DNA of 64,000 nucleotides, taken from NCBI GenBank assembly GCA_963740205.1, contig CAVUDD010000001.1:1-64000 (forward strand), given 5' to 3'. Below are positions 48,813-59,369 of this stretch, in pieces. The notes beneath the pieces were generated by a model that was not told the DNA's origin, ran no database searches, and worked only from the letters and a program-made list of their open reading frames with translations. The translations under genes were made by a program, and so were the position numbers. Origin of the DNA: UBA2137 sp963740205. GTDB lineage: Bacteria; Pseudomonadota; Alphaproteobacteria; Micavibrionales; Micavibrionaceae. Numbering within the stretch: the stretch's first letter is position 1; the number at the start of each line of letters is the position of its first letter.

Positions 48813-51260
48813 AATGTGTCAAATAGTTCGAAGGTGTCCTTAGTTCCAGAAAATCTGGCGAGACACCCTTTGACAGCTTGGCTAGAAAAGAGAAAATGGC
48901 ATTGGCATCAACACCAAATTGATGTTCTCAAATCCTCACAAAATAATAATGATACGCTTCTTATTGCACCAACAGGCGGCGGAAAAACGCTAGCAGGCTT
49001 TCTCCCTTCCTTTGTTGATCTTCACGAGAACCCACTTCCTGAAAATACGCTGCATACGCTTTATGTTTCGCCTTTGAAGGCTTTAACCGTTGATGTACAT
49101 CGAAATGTGGGACGTCCTATTGAAGAGTTGGGCTTGCCGATAACCTTTGAAACGCGCACAGGAGATACTCCTGCATCGAAACGTCAGAGACAGAAAACAA
49201 AGCCACCAGCAATGTTAATGACTACGCCTGAAAGCTTGGCATTACTGCTCTCCTATGAAGAATCTGATAAATATTTCGCTAACTTGAAATATATTATTCT
49301 TGATGAAGTTCACGCGCTCATGAACTCGAAACGCGGCGATTTACTTTCGCTCAATTTGGCACGATTGAGTACACTCGCACCTAAAGCTAACCGTATTGGT
49401 TTATCTGCGACAGTTGCTAACCCTAAACTTGCAGAAGATTGGCTTGCGAGAAAAGGAAAGGGGGCAACTGTTGAGGTTCCTCATACGGTCAAACCACAGG
49501 TTGATATTCTTCTAGGTAAAAATAGAATGCCTTGGTCGGGTCATATGGCTACATATGCTAGCCCTGAAATTTATGATGCAGTCAAGAATGCTAAAATGAG
49601 TGTTGTTTTCGTGAATACTCGAGCTCAAGCAGAACTTATGTTTCAAGAGCTTTGGAAACTTAATGACGATAATTTGCGTATCGCTATGCACCATGGTTCG
49701 CTCGACCGGCAATTGCGCAGAAAAGTTGAAGATAAGATGGCTCAGGGCGAACTAGATTGCGTAGTTGCAACGTCTTCACTTGATTTGGGACTGGATTGGG
49801 CAGATGTAGACCTCGTCGTCCAAATCGGAGCGCCAAAAGGTATTTCTCGTCTATTACAAAGAATAGGTCGCTCTAATCATAGGATGGATGAGCCATCTCG
49901 TGCACTGCTTGTTCCTGCAAGTCGTTTTGAATATTTAGAATGTTTAGCTGCAAAGACAGCTATTCATAACAATCATTATGACGGTGGAGAGCCAAAAGAG
50001 GGTGGTCTAGATGTCTTGGCACAACACATATTTGCGCGCGCTTGTGCAGGGCCCTTTGAGTCTAATCAGTTTTACAAAGAAGTTGTAAAGAGCTGGTCGT
50101 ATAGAAAGCTGACAAAGAATGATTTTGATAAAACGTTAGAGTTTGTAACCAATGGCGGCTATGCGCTTAAGAATTACGAACGTTTTGCGCGCCTTATTCA
50201 AAATGAAGACGGCCTATATGAGCTTTCTCATAAAAGATTTCGTCAACAATATCGTATGAATATAGGTACGATTGTTGAGGCACCTGCTCTCAAAGTAAAA
50301 TTAAGACATCGCACGCTTGGCACTATTGAGGAATGGTTTGTGAATAAGCTTTCACCTGGCGATACATTCTATTTCGGAGGGCAAGTTTTACGTTTCGAAG
50401 GTTTAAGAGATATGCAGGTCATGGTATCGAAAACAACCAAGGGAACGCCGTCTATTCCTTCTTATGCAGGCGGCCGAATGCCGCTATCCACGCACTTGGC
50501 GCAGCAAGTACGTGAAATTTTAAACGATAAGAAACGTTGGTCAGATCTTCCCTCCTCGGTGAAGGACTGGTTGGTCACACAAGATACACGTTCTGTGTTA
50601 CCAAATAGAAGCAATCTTATTGTCGAAACGTTCGCGCGTCAGGGTAAGTTTTACACTGTAGCCTATCCTTTCGAGGGATGGAACGCACACCAAACGCTAG
50701 GCTTTTTGCTTATGAGGCGTATGCAAAAACGCATATTAAAACCTTTAGGATTTGTTGCTAGTGATTACGCCATTGCAGTATGGTCACTCGTGAAACCAAA
50801 AAACATAGAAGACTTGTTTTCGGAAGATATGCTCTTTGATGACCTACACGAATGGCTATCCGAAACACCGCTCATGAAACGTAATTTTAGAACAGCTGCG
50901 GTTATTGCAGGGCTGATAGAGCGACGTCATCCAGGGCAACATAAAACAGGACGTCAAATGACTTTCAGTTCCGATCTTATTTATGATGTTCTTAAAAAAT
51001 ACGAACCAGATCATATTATTTTAAAAGCGGCTTATGATGACGCTTACAGTGGGCTTATTGATATTGATCGCATCGAGAATATGTTGAAAAGGATAAAAGG
51101 AAACATTGTCCACAATGATTTGGAAAAAATTTCACCTTTGGCAGTTCCGCTTGTAATGGAAATGTTCGGGGAAAGCATTAGCAAGCAAGATTTAAATGAA
51201 TACCTGCTTGAAGACATGGAGAACGAGTTGCTTACAGAGGCTGGTTTGAAGAGTGCCTGA
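48795..51260 (+). CDS. Lhr-type ligase-associated DEXH helicase
   Basis: 821 aa from the ATG at 48795. Superfamily 2 motifs: Q-like WHWHQHQIDVL, Walker A APTGGGKTLAGF (about 57-68), LDEVHALMNSKRGD (DEVH, about 169), GLSATVAN, TSSLDLGLDWADVD and LLQRIGRSNHRMDEP. The long C-terminal part with winged-helix and Lhr-specific sections (FYFGGQVLRFEGLRD) is complete. An ATP-driven 3'-5' helicase acting with the neighbouring ligase and nucleases is expected. The start lies inside the divergent exonuclease start; a GTG at 48816 is the alternative. It overlaps pdeM by eight bases. Confidence 0.92.
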   Translation: MAKQLHNVSNSSKVSLVPENLARHPLTAWLEKRKWHWHQHQIDVLKSSQNNNDTLLIAPTGGGKTLAGFLPSFVDLHENPLPENTLHTLYVSPLKALTVDVHRNVGRPIEELGLPITFETRTGDTPASKRQRQKTKPPAMLMTTPESLALLLSYEESDKYFANLKYIILDEVHALMNSKRGDLLSLNLARLSTLAPKANRIGLSATVANPKLAEDWLARKGKGATVEVPHTVKPQVDILLGKNRMPWSGHMATYASPEIYDAVKNAKMSVVFVNTRAQAELMFQELWKLNDDNLRIAMHHGSLDRQLRRKVEDKMAQGELDCVVATSSLDLGLDWADVDLVVQIGAPKGISRLLQRIGRSNHRMDEPSRALLVPASRFEYLECLAAKTAIHNNHYDGGEPKEGGLDVLAQHIFARACAGPFESNQFYKEVVKSWSYRKLTKNDFDKTLEFVTNGGYALKNYERFARLIQNEDGLYELSHKRFRQQYRMNIGTIVEAPALKVKLRHRTLGTIEEWFVNKLSPGDTFYFGGQVLRFEGLRDMQVMVSKTTKGTPSIPSYAGGRMPLSTHLAQQVREILNDKKRWSDLPSSVKDWLVTQDTRSVLPNRSNLIVETFARQGKFYTVAYPFEGWNAHQTLGFLLMRRMQKRILKPLGFVASDYAIAVWSLVKPKNIEDLFSEDMLFDDLHEWLSETPLMKRNFRTAAVIAGLIERRHPGQHKTGRQMTFSSDLIYDVLKKYEPDHIILKAAYDDAYSGLIDIDRIENMLKRIKGNIVHNDLEKISPLAVPLVMEMFGESISKQDLNEYLLEDMENELLTEAGLKSA

Positions 51261-51924
51261 GTTTAAAGAAATTCAATTTGCAGGGCAGCATTTACATCTT
51301 GATGCATCAGGATGTCTCTATTGGCCAAAAGAAAAGGCACTTATCGTATCCGATCTGCATTTGGAAAAAGGATCTAGTTTTTTGAAAATGGGACGTTTTG
51401 CGCCTCCTTACGACAGTTGCGAAACTTTGGAGCGTCTTAAAAAAATTATTAAAAGCTATAACGTTGAAATACTTATATTATTAGGAGACACCTTGCATGA
51501 CCCAAATGGATTTGAAAGGTTGAATGAAGACTGCCGTCAAATATTTGATGAGCTATGTGAAACTTATAAAGTGATCTGGATAATTGGAAATCATGAAAAA
51601 GGTTTTGTGCCACCAAAAGTCGTTCCGTTTATAGAATATAAGAAAGAAACTCTTATTTTTAGACACGAGGCAGAACACGACTCTGATGCCGGTGAAATAA
51701 GCGGACATTTTCACCCATGCGCAACCTTGAACCATAAAGGTAAGAAAATTAGGCAGAGATGTTTTATTGAAGATGGAAAAAGAATGATGCTGCCTGCGTT
51801 TGGCTCTTACACAGGAAGCCTAGATGTTAGTGATAAAGCTATTCGTGATTTTTTTAATGAACCTCTAAAAATATACATGTTATCAAAAACAAAGGTATAT
51901 GAAGTTAATTCAGATAATTGCTAG
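51253..51924 (+). CDS. pdeM: Ligase-associated metallophosphoesterase PdeM
   Basis: 223 aa, calcineurin-like phosphoesterase. Metal-ligand motifs are in order: IVSDLHLEKGSSF (DxH), LLGDTLHDPNG (GDxxHD), IIGNHEKGF (GNHE) and ISGHFHPCATLNHKG (GHxH). The family acts as an endonuclease or phosphodiesterase in the ligase cluster. GTG at 51253 overlaps the helicase stop, so the two are translationally coupled. Confidence 0.9.
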   Translation: MPEFKEIQFAGQHLHLDASGCLYWPKEKALIVSDLHLEKGSSFLKMGRFAPPYDSCETLERLKKIIKSYNVEILILLGDTLHDPNGFERLNEDCRQIFDELCETYKVIWIIGNHEKGFVPPKVVPFIEYKKETLIFRHEAEHDSDAGEISGHFHPCATLNHKGKKIRQRCFIEDGKRMMLPAFGSYTGSLDVSDKAIRDFFNEPLKIYMLSKTKVYEVNSDNC

Positions 51925-51956
51925 AGGCAGAGTGCAAGCATTGTTAGCCCCCGTAA

Positions 51957-52361
51957 TTATAGCTCTATAGTAAACCTCTTTTGTATAGTAGCGCCGGACA
52001 TTCCGAATGGCAGGTCTTGTTGCGAAAAACATTTATTACCAAGAAAATGTTGGTCAGTTGTATAGTTAACTGAATGCTCACCAGTTGATAAAGTGCCTCG
52101 GTAATGGTTTGGGTAAACCTCTTTAACATCCACGGTCTCTGTATTATCTTGAGACATATTGTCCCCAGAAAGATCATTCAAAGTTATGGTGCTATTCGCT
52201 CTATCAAAAGAACATATAGTGTCGTTAACGTGCCAAATATGTGTCGGGAGAAAACGCGCTGAATAGAAGAAATCAGCAGTCAGATCTCTTGTTTCTGCAT
52301 CAGAAGCTCCCACTAAAACACCTGCCAATATTGGAAGACCAATCGCATGTCTTTTACGCAT
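51957..52361 (-). CDS. Hypothetical secreted protein
   Basis: 134 aa with an N-terminal signal (MRKRHAIGLPILAGVLVGAS). The mature part is polar and beta-rich in appearance (ICSFDRANSTITLNDLSGD; HYRGTLSTGEHSVNYTTDQH) and has two Cys (ICSF, NKCFSQ) that could form a disulfide. No family is recognised. It converges on pdeM and is followed upstream by 206 bases of AT-rich DNA (52362-52567) in which no gene is seen. Confidence 0.6.
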   Translation of the reverse strand: MRKRHAIGLPILAGVLVGASDAETRDLTADFFYSARFLPTHIWHVNDTICSFDRANSTITLNDLSGDNMSQDNTETVDVKEVYPNHYRGTLSTGEHSVNYTTDQHFLGNKCFSQQDLPFGMSGATIQKRFTIEL

Positions 52362-52567
52362 ATAATTACCCTTTTTTTAATTTTTTTAACTAGCAATTTA
52401 TTATCGAAGTTATGGCAATAAAGCAAGTAAATAGTACTAAAAAGGTACTATATTTTTAAATAGAGGTATCATTTTCAAAAAATAGAAGATTGCAAAAGTT
52501 TTGGTCATCTTTCCATTGTTTTGTTTCTTTGATTTACAGTTTGAAATTTCATGATTATAGAAGTGCT

Positions 52568-53569
52568 ATGGATCCTCTAACACAAGGTGCTTTCGGAGCA
52601 CTCTTTTCTCAAACAAACGGTAAATCAAAAGATTTGGCCAAGGCTGCTGTTATAGGTGCAATAGCGGGTATGTCACCCGACCTTGATGTGCTTATAAATT
52701 CGTCGGATGATTCATTGCTGGCGCTCGAATATCATCGGCATTTTACCCATTCTCTACTTTTTATTCCGTTTGGTGGGCTTTTGTGCGCCATGGCATTACA
52801 TCCATTGCTAGGACGTCGCTTTGGGGTTAGTTTTTTACAAACTTTATTATGGTGCGTTTTGGGTTTTGCTTCACATGGCTTGTTGGATAGTTGTACCAGT
52901 TACGGCACACAACTTCTCTGGCCATTTACTGACAAGCGCGTTGCTTGGGATGTTATTTCTATAATCGATCCCTTAGTAACAATACCTTTACTTGTTTTGA
53001 TAGGTCTCTCGGCAATTACGAAAACACGCAGTTTTACATTAATTGGAATAGCTTGGATTTTGTTATATTTTTCTTTTTCTTTTTATCAGCAAGGGCGCGC
53101 CATTGATGAGGGTCAAAAGTTAGCTGAACAACGAGGATTGAGCGTGCTTCATATTGAAGCCAAACCAAGTTTCGCCAATATTTTTATCTGGAAAATCATC
53201 ACTACGACTAAAAATTCTTATTACATAGACGCAGTGAAGGTTGCGTGGGGTAAGCCTATTATATGGGAAGGTGATAGTATTAAAAAATTAAACGTTGAAA
53301 GAGACTTTCCTTGGCTTGATAGTGAATCCCAGCAACGTAGGGATATCGAACGCTTTCGTTGGTTTTCAAGTGGCTATATAGCGATGGATAGAAATAGTCC
53401 TTATCGTGTGGTCGATGTTCGTTATTCATTACTACCACAAGAGATAAAGCCATTATGGGGTATTGAGTTAGCAAGAGAAGCTGACCAACTCCAACATGTT
53501 CAATTTTATAATGAGCGAAACGATAGTGCTAAGGCAGCAAGAATTTTGTGGGGAATGTTGCTCGAGTAA
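52568..53569 (+). CDS. YdjM/DUF457-type membrane-bound metal-dependent hydrolase
   Basis: 333 aa from the ATG at 52568, which starts the family opening MDPLTQGAFGALFSQ. Characteristic sites are MSPDLDVLIN and EYHRHFTHSLLFIP (H-x-FTHS), later FASHGLLDSCTSYGTQLLWP, spread over five N-terminal membrane helices; the C-terminal 150 residues are soluble. In E. coli the relative YdjM is LexA-regulated; no SOS box is evident here. Reaction unknown. It stands alone between pdeM and the RND operon. Confidence 0.85.
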   Translation: MDPLTQGAFGALFSQTNGKSKDLAKAAVIGAIAGMSPDLDVLINSSDDSLLALEYHRHFTHSLLFIPFGGLLCAMALHPLLGRRFGVSFLQTLLWCVLGFASHGLLDSCTSYGTQLLWPFTDKRVAWDVISIIDPLVTIPLLVLIGLSAITKTRSFTLIGIAWILLYFSFSFYQQGRAIDEGQKLAEQRGLSVLHIEAKPSFANIFIWKIITTTKNSYYIDAVKVAWGKPIIWEGDSIKKLNVERDFPWLDSESQQRRDIERFRWFSSGYIAMDRNSPYRVVDVRYSLLPQEIKPLWGIELAREADQLQHVQFYNERNDSAKAARILWGMLLE

Positions 53570-53726
53570 AATTTGTTAAGCTTAAATATATGAAAGTGAG
53601 TGTAAGATGAAAACATCTTCATTTTATATTAATTTAAATTTTGTGGCTTCTACACTGGTATTGCCCTCCTGAAAGTTTATATTGCCTACTGCGTACAAAG
53701 AAAATTTAAAGTGGGGAGATAACATC

Positions 53727-54836
53727 ATGCGCTTAAACCTGTCATTATACCTTGTTTCTCTCTTCTTGGTGTCATTCCAAGTTGTTCCTAGTTTTGCCCA
53801 AGGCAAAGGTTCTGGGCAGGTACTTCAAGTTATCTCTGCACCAGTCATAAAGACCAACTTTGCCGATCATATTGAAGCATTGGGAACGGCACTCGCCAAT
53901 GAGACGGTGGTGATTACTGCCGATACAACCGAAAAGGTTAATGCAATTCATTTTGAAGACGGTCAAGTCGTCGAAAAAGGCCAACTCCTCATTACTTTGG
54001 AAAAAAGTGAAGAGGATGCACAGCTTAGCGCTGCTAAGGCACGTTTAAGTGAAGCACAATCTTCTTATAACCGAGCTCTAGGTTTGCAAAAGACCAACGC
54101 TCTATCCAAGGCCACGTTGCAACAGCGTTTGGCTAGTTTAAAAGAGGCACAATCGGAAATAGAGGGCATTCAGTCACGCATAGATGAGTTGACGATTACT
54201 GCGCCTTTTGCAGGCATTTTAGGTCTGCGTGAGGTTAGTGTTGGAGCGCTGGTTCGACCAGGAGATAAAATTACGACCATAGATGATTTAAGCCAGATCA
54301 AGATTGATTTCGAAGTACCGTCCGTATTTCTATCTTCTTTAAAGCCGGGTCTACCCATTATAGGAAAGGTGGACGCTTACAAAGACAAAGAATTTAGTGG
54401 TGAAGTTCAAACTGTAAATGCACGAGTTGATCCAGTCACCAGAACAGTGAGGGTGAGAGCAATTATCCCAAACTCTGAAATACTTTTAAAGCCAGGTCTT
54501 TTGATGACAATTACTTTGCTCAAAGATCAGCGCGATGCACTGCTCATTCCTGAGGAATCTTTATTGAAAAGAGAGGAAAAGAATTTTGTCTTTGTGATTT
54601 CCGAGGAAGATGGAAAAATGTTGGCGCATGAGCGCGAGATAATTATTGGGGCAAGGCAGCCTGGCCAAATTGAGATTCTCAAAGGCTTAAGTGCCGGTGA
54701 GAGAGTTGTGGCGCACGGGACATCAAAAGTTCGCGATGGTATGGAAATTGAAATTCTTGCGAGTGAAGAAAACGATGAAACGCTTGATGAGTTATTAAAA
54801 AAATCAGAACAAGAAAATAAAGATTCAGGGGGGTAG
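53727..54836 (+). CDS. RND efflux periplasmic adaptor
   Basis: 369 aa from the ATG at 53727, after GGGGAG and before a signal peptide (LYLVSLFLVSFQVVPSFA). Barrel-sandwich halves ALANETVVITADTTEKVNAI and TAPFAGILGLREVSVGALVR flank a short coiled-coil hairpin; beta-barrel and membrane-proximal domains follow (RVDPVTRTVRVRAIIPN). It bridges the pump and the outer-membrane factor. The pump starts two bases after its stop. No regulator gene is adjacent. Confidence 0.9.
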   Translation: MRLNLSLYLVSLFLVSFQVVPSFAQGKGSGQVLQVISAPVIKTNFADHIEALGTALANETVVITADTTEKVNAIHFEDGQVVEKGQLLITLEKSEEDAQLSAAKARLSEAQSSYNRALGLQKTNALSKATLQQRLASLKEAQSEIEGIQSRIDELTITAPFAGILGLREVSVGALVRPGDKITTIDDLSQIKIDFEVPSVFLSSLKPGLPIIGKVDAYKDKEFSGEVQTVNARVDPVTRTVRVRAIIPNSEILLKPGLLMTITLLKDQRDALLIPEESLLKREEKNFVFVISEEDGKMLAHEREIIIGARQPGQIEILKGLSAGERVVAHGTSKVRDGMEIEILASEENDETLDELLKKSEQENKDSGG

Positions 54837-54838
54837 TA

Positions 54839-57800
54839 ATGATTTTATCGGATACTTCCGTTACACGTCCCGTCTTTGCATCTGTTTTATCACTTCTATT
54901 AATTGTAGTTGGAATAGTCTCATTTTCGCGCCTTTCTTTGCGTGAGTATCCCGATATCGACCCTCCAGTTGTTTCCGTTGATACAGCTTATCAAGGGGCA
55001 TCTGCCAATATTGTAGAAACAAGAATTACCGAGGTTATTGAAGACAGAATTTCAGGTGTCGAGGGAATTAAATTTATATCATCCACCTCGGAAGATGGGC
55101 GTTCACGCATCAATATAGAATTCGATGTTTCCAGAGATATTGAGGCAGCCGCCAATGATGTCAGGGATAGAGTTTCTGGTATTGCCGATGACTTGCCAGA
55201 AGAAGCTGATCCCCCAGATATTCAAAAAGCTGACTCCAGTGATGATGTTATTTTGTGGCTGAACCTTGTCAGTGACCGAATGAATACTCTGGATTTGACT
55301 GACTATGCAAATCGGTATCTCGAGGACCGTTTTTCCGTTCTTCCTGGTGTGGCTCGTGTCCGCATAGGTGGGGGACTTGAATACAGTATGCGTGTCTGGT
55401 TAGACCGAAATCAAATGGCAGCAAGAAATTTGACGGTCTCTGACATTGAAGAGGCCTTAAGACGTGAAAATGTGGAATTGCCTGCGGGAAGTCTTGAGTT
55501 TGAAGAAACACAATTTACGGCTAGAATTGCGCGTATTTATCAAAGCCCCGAAGACTTTAATAGACTCATAATTGCACGCGAAGGCGATTATTTGGTTCGC
55601 CTTGGTGATATAGCCCGCATTGAAAAAGCGGCTGTTGAAAATCGTACATTCTTTCGGGGAAACGGCGTGCCTATGATTGGGATAGGCATTATTAAGCAAT
55701 CCAAGGCAAATACAATCGACGTTGCTCAAGGCGCGATTGATATGGCTCAACGTTTACAGGAAAATTTGCCCGAGGGAATGGAAATTATTAATTCCTATGA
55801 TACTTCTGTATTTATTCGCAACGCGATTAAGGAAGTTTATAAAACATTGGGAATTGCCATCCTTCTTGTGATTGGCGTTATCTACGTTTTTCTTGGAAGT
55901 TTTAGAGCTATGCTTATTCCGGCGGTAACTGTCCCCGTATCACTTATCGCAACATTCAGTGTTATTTACATGTTAGGGTTTTCAATCAATTTACTTACGC
56001 TACTTGCACTTGTTTTGGCAATTGGTCTTGTAGTTGATGACGCAATTGTTGTGCTTGAAAATATATACAGACGTATTGAGGAAGGCGAACCCCCATTACA
56101 CGCGGCTTATCATGGGACGAGGCAGGTTGGATTTGCAGTTATTGCAACAACTGTTGTTTTGGTTGCTGTGTTTCTGCCTATTACTTTTTTAGAGGGGGAT
56201 TTGGGGCGGCTATTTTCCGAGTTTGCTGTGACTATGGCAGCGGCGGTAGTGTTCTCGACTTTTGTGGCAGTTACGCTTTGTCCTATGTTGGCCTCAAAGC
56301 TTTTGAAAAAATCCGAAAAGAATAAATTTAATCAGAGGGTTGATTCTGCCTTTGAGAAATTTCGTAATGTGTATGACAAGATGTTAACAAAAGCACTTGG
56401 TATGCGTCTGATTATTTTGGGTATCTTCGCTTTGCTTGCAATCTTGAGTGCTGTTTTATTTACTCTTATTCCTTCTGAATATGCTCCTAAAGAAGACAGA
56501 GGAGCTTTCTTCCTTATGGTAACCGCACCAGAAGGCGCTTCTTATCAATTTACAAAAGAATATATGGAGGAAATTGAAACACGCCTGATGCCATATGTCG
56601 ACAGTGGTGAAATCACTAGGCTACTCGTGCGAGCGCCACGTGGTTTCGGCAACCTCGCAAGTTTCAATGATGGTATTGTTATTGCCGTTTTAGATGACTG
56701 GTCAAAGCGTCGCTCGGGTTTCACGATAATGGATGAGATAACAGCAAAAATGTCTGATCTTCCAGGTGTTCGTGCTTTCCCAGTCATGCGCCAAGGCTTT
56801 GGCGGTGGTTTAGGCAAGCCTGTCCAGTTTGTAATTGGTGGTGGAACGTATGAAGAATTGGCCAATTGGCGAGATATTCTAATTGATAAGATTAATGAGA
56901 ATAACCCAGGTTTAACTGACATAGACAGCGATTACAAAGAAACAAAACCACAACTCAGACTTGTTATAGACAGGGATAGAGCGGGAGATTTAGGTGTAAG
57001 TGTTCAAGCGGTTGGTCGCACATTAGAAACTATGATGGGGTCACGTCGTGTAACTACTTATATAGATGACGGTGAGGAATATGATGTCATTTTGGAAGGT
57101 GAGAGAAGTGAGCAGAGTACACCTACAGACATGCAAAATATTTATGTGCGCTCTGAAACAAGTGATCGCCTTATACCCTTAGGGAGTCTTGTAAATATAG
57201 AAGAATACGCAGATTCTGGAACACTCAACCGCTATAACCGTGTTCGCTCTGTTACAATTGAGGCAAACTTGGCTGAAGATTATAATCTGGGTGAAGCATT
57301 AGAATATATGCGAGAACTTGTTCGTGAGAACCTGCCTGAAACTGTGCAGATTGATTACAAGGGCGAGTCACTAGATTACCAAAGTTCAACATCTTCCCTT
57401 TTGTTCATATTTGGTTTGGGGCTTATTATGGTGTTTTTGGTTCTTGCAGCGCAATTTGAAAGTTACATCCATCCTTTCGTTATTATTCTGACAGTTCCAT
57501 TGGCAATCGCAGGTGCATTGCTGGGGCTTTATCTCACTGGAAATACACTAAATGTCTATACGCAAATTGGTTTGATAATGCTCATCGGCTTAGCAGCTAA
57601 GAACGGTATTCTCATTGTTGAATTTGTTAATCAATTGCGTGATGAAGGTCGAGAATTTAGTGAGGCGCTACGAGAAGCCGCACATACAAGGCTACGCCCA
57701 ATTATTATGACAGGTATTACAACCGTTGCAGGCTCCGTCCCTTTAATATTATCTTTTGGCGCGGGGGCGGAAACAAGAATTGCGATAGGTGTTGTTATTC

Positions 57801-57946
57801 TTTTCGGTGTTACAGCAGCAACATTTTTTACATTATTTGTTGTGCCTGTTGCTTACGATTTGTTTGCTAGAAACACAGGATCTCCTGGTGACGTAAGAAG
57901 AAAACTTGAAAAGCAAAATGAAGAGGAGGCTGCAAGAACATCATGA
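54839..57946 (+). CDS. RND multidrug efflux pump (HAE1-type, AcrB/MexF-like)
   Basis: 1,035 aa, complete. N-terminal VTRPVFASVLSLLLIVVG, a large periplasmic loop, then the proton-relay helix TM4 with two Asp (LAIGLVVDDAIVVLENIYRR), a second periplasmic loop and TM8-12 (FIFGLGLIMVFLVLAAQFES; LRPIIMTGITTVAGSVPLIL). It exports hydrophobic drugs or lipids using protons. Overlaps the outer-membrane factor gene by four bases (ATGA). With 3.1 kb and no frame break it contrasts with czcA, which has five over the same length. Confidence 0.94.
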   Translation: MILSDTSVTRPVFASVLSLLLIVVGIVSFSRLSLREYPDIDPPVVSVDTAYQGASANIVETRITEVIEDRISGVEGIKFISSTSEDGRSRINIEFDVSRDIEAAANDVRDRVSGIADDLPEEADPPDIQKADSSDDVILWLNLVSDRMNTLDLTDYANRYLEDRFSVLPGVARVRIGGGLEYSMRVWLDRNQMAARNLTVSDIEEALRRENVELPAGSLEFEETQFTARIARIYQSPEDFNRLIIAREGDYLVRLGDIARIEKAAVENRTFFRGNGVPMIGIGIIKQSKANTIDVAQGAIDMAQRLQENLPEGMEIINSYDTSVFIRNAIKEVYKTLGIAILLVIGVIYVFLGSFRAMLIPAVTVPVSLIATFSVIYMLGFSINLLTLLALVLAIGLVVDDAIVVLENIYRRIEEGEPPLHAAYHGTRQVGFAVIATTVVLVAVFLPITFLEGDLGRLFSEFAVTMAAAVVFSTFVAVTLCPMLASKLLKKSEKNKFNQRVDSAFEKFRNVYDKMLTKALGMRLIILGIFALLAILSAVLFTLIPSEYAPKEDRGAFFLMVTAPEGASYQFTKEYMEEIETRLMPYVDSGEITRLLVRAPRGFGNLASFNDGIVIAVLDDWSKRRSGFTIMDEITAKMSDLPGVRAFPVMRQGFGGGLGKPVQFVIGGGTYEELANWRDILIDKINENNPGLTDIDSDYKETKPQLRLVIDRDRAGDLGVSVQAVGRTLETMMGSRRVTTYIDDGEEYDVILEGERSEQSTPTDMQNIYVRSETSDRLIPLGSLVNIEEYADSGTLNRYNRVRSVTIEANLAEDYNLGEALEYMRELVRENLPETVQIDYKGESLDYQSSTSSLLFIFGLGLIMVFLVLAAQFESYIHPFVIILTVPLAIAGALLGLYLTGNTLNVYTQIGLIMLIGLAAKNGILIVEFVNQLRDEGREFSEALREAAHTRLRPIIMTGITTVAGSVPLILSFGAGAETRIAIGVVILFGVTAATFFTLFVVPVAYDLFARNTGSPGDVRRKLEKQNEEEAARTS

Positions 57947-59350
57947 GGCAGCAACTCTATCTTTTTACAGCCATCTTATTTCTATCATCTTGTACGGTAG
58001 GCCCAGATTACCAAAGGCCGCAACAAAATATATTTGATAAATGGTTTTCCTCTGATCAGGAGTTAACTATTTCCGATCCAATAAAGCTGGATTGGTGGAC
58101 GATGTTTGATGATCCTTTACTTTCCGAATATGTTCGCATGGCAGCTAAGAATAATAAGGATATAGAAATAGCAAATGCTAACCTTTTGGCAGCAAGAGCT
58201 GTAAGATCAGAGGCAGGCTCATCCTTCTTACCTTCTGTCGGGGGATCGAGTGACGCTAGTCGTTCAAAACAGGGAAGTGGCTCCTTTAATAACGGCGCTG
58301 GTTCAATTCGCAATCTGTATGATGCAGGCTTTGATGCATCATGGGAGCTGGATCTATTTGGTGGCAATCGTAGATCTTACGAAGCAGCAGATGCAAGATT
58401 AGGTAGCGCACAAGCCAATTATCACGATGTATTGCTATCTACTTTGTCAGAGGTAACGCGTAACTATTATGAGGCAAGAGGATTGCAAAAGCGTATAGCT
58501 ATTACTGAACAAAATGCTGATTTACAAAAACAAACATTTGGACTGATAGAAGATAGATTGGAAGTTGGTGAAGCAAGCGAGTTTGATTTGTCGCGGGCAA
58601 AAGGAGAGTACCAATTGACCTTGGCGCGTATACCTAACTTTAGAGCCGATCTTGATACATCCATATACATGCTTTCTGTTCTTCTTGGGCAGCCTCCTGA
58701 ATACCTTCTGGATGAAATGATGCAGGTAAAACCTCTTCCTGCACCACCTGACTTAGTCCCTGTGGGGCTGCGTTCTGAATTGTTAAGAAGGCGTCCAGAT
58801 ATAAGAATGGCAGAGCGGGAACTAGCGGCTTCTATTGCGGACATAGGCGCGCAGACTGCAGAACTTTTTCCAAAGTTTTTTCTTACAGGAGACCTAGGGA
58901 CACAAGCCAGAACGTTTGGAGATTTATTTACGAGTATGGCAGAATTTTGGTCTGTTGCAGGACTTGTTGATTGGTCTGTTTTTGAAGGGGGAGCTATACG
59001 ATCCCGCATAGATGTTGAGAAAGCGGAGAGCCAGGCAGCCTTGGCAGGGTATGAAAAGGCAGTTCTTGAGGCATTAGCAGATGCAGAGAGTTCTCTCACG
59101 CAGTATGGACAAGAGTTGGAAACACGCAGGCGTTTGGGAGATGCCGTTAAATAGCCGTCGCAAATCGGTTAATTTAGCTCGCGAATTATTAGATGCTGGT
59201 GAAACTGATTATCTGTCTGTTTTGGATGCAGAACGCGAATTGATTTCTGCCGAAGATGAACTGGTATTATCGGAAACACGCTCTCTCACAAAACTGATTG
59301 CGCTATATACATCTCTTGGAGGTGGTTGGGAATTTTTTGTAGATGAATAA
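57943..59350 (+). CDS. NodT/OprM-type outer-membrane efflux lipoprotein (frameshifted near 3' end)
   Basis: About 468 aa. Lipoprotein signal with lipobox LSSC followed by TVGPDYQRP, the usual NodT-family start; then two outer-membrane efflux repeats (LSTLSEVTRNYYEARGLQKR; LLRRRPDIRMAERELAASIA). The main frame stops at 59154; one extra base in GTTAAA at 59147-59151 explains it, since the next frame continues NSRRKSVNLARELLDAGETD and LSVLDAERELISAEDELV to 59350. It forms the outer-membrane channel for the preceding pump. A weak hairpin plus T-run at 59352-59371 follows. Confidence 0.87.
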
Positions 59351-59369
59351 AGGAATAGGGTATTCTTTT

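Noticed and set aside
51923..51944. A fourth border repeat after pdeM
   Set aside because: Only about 16 of 20 positions match and no module boundary is evident, so it is mentioned but not annotated.
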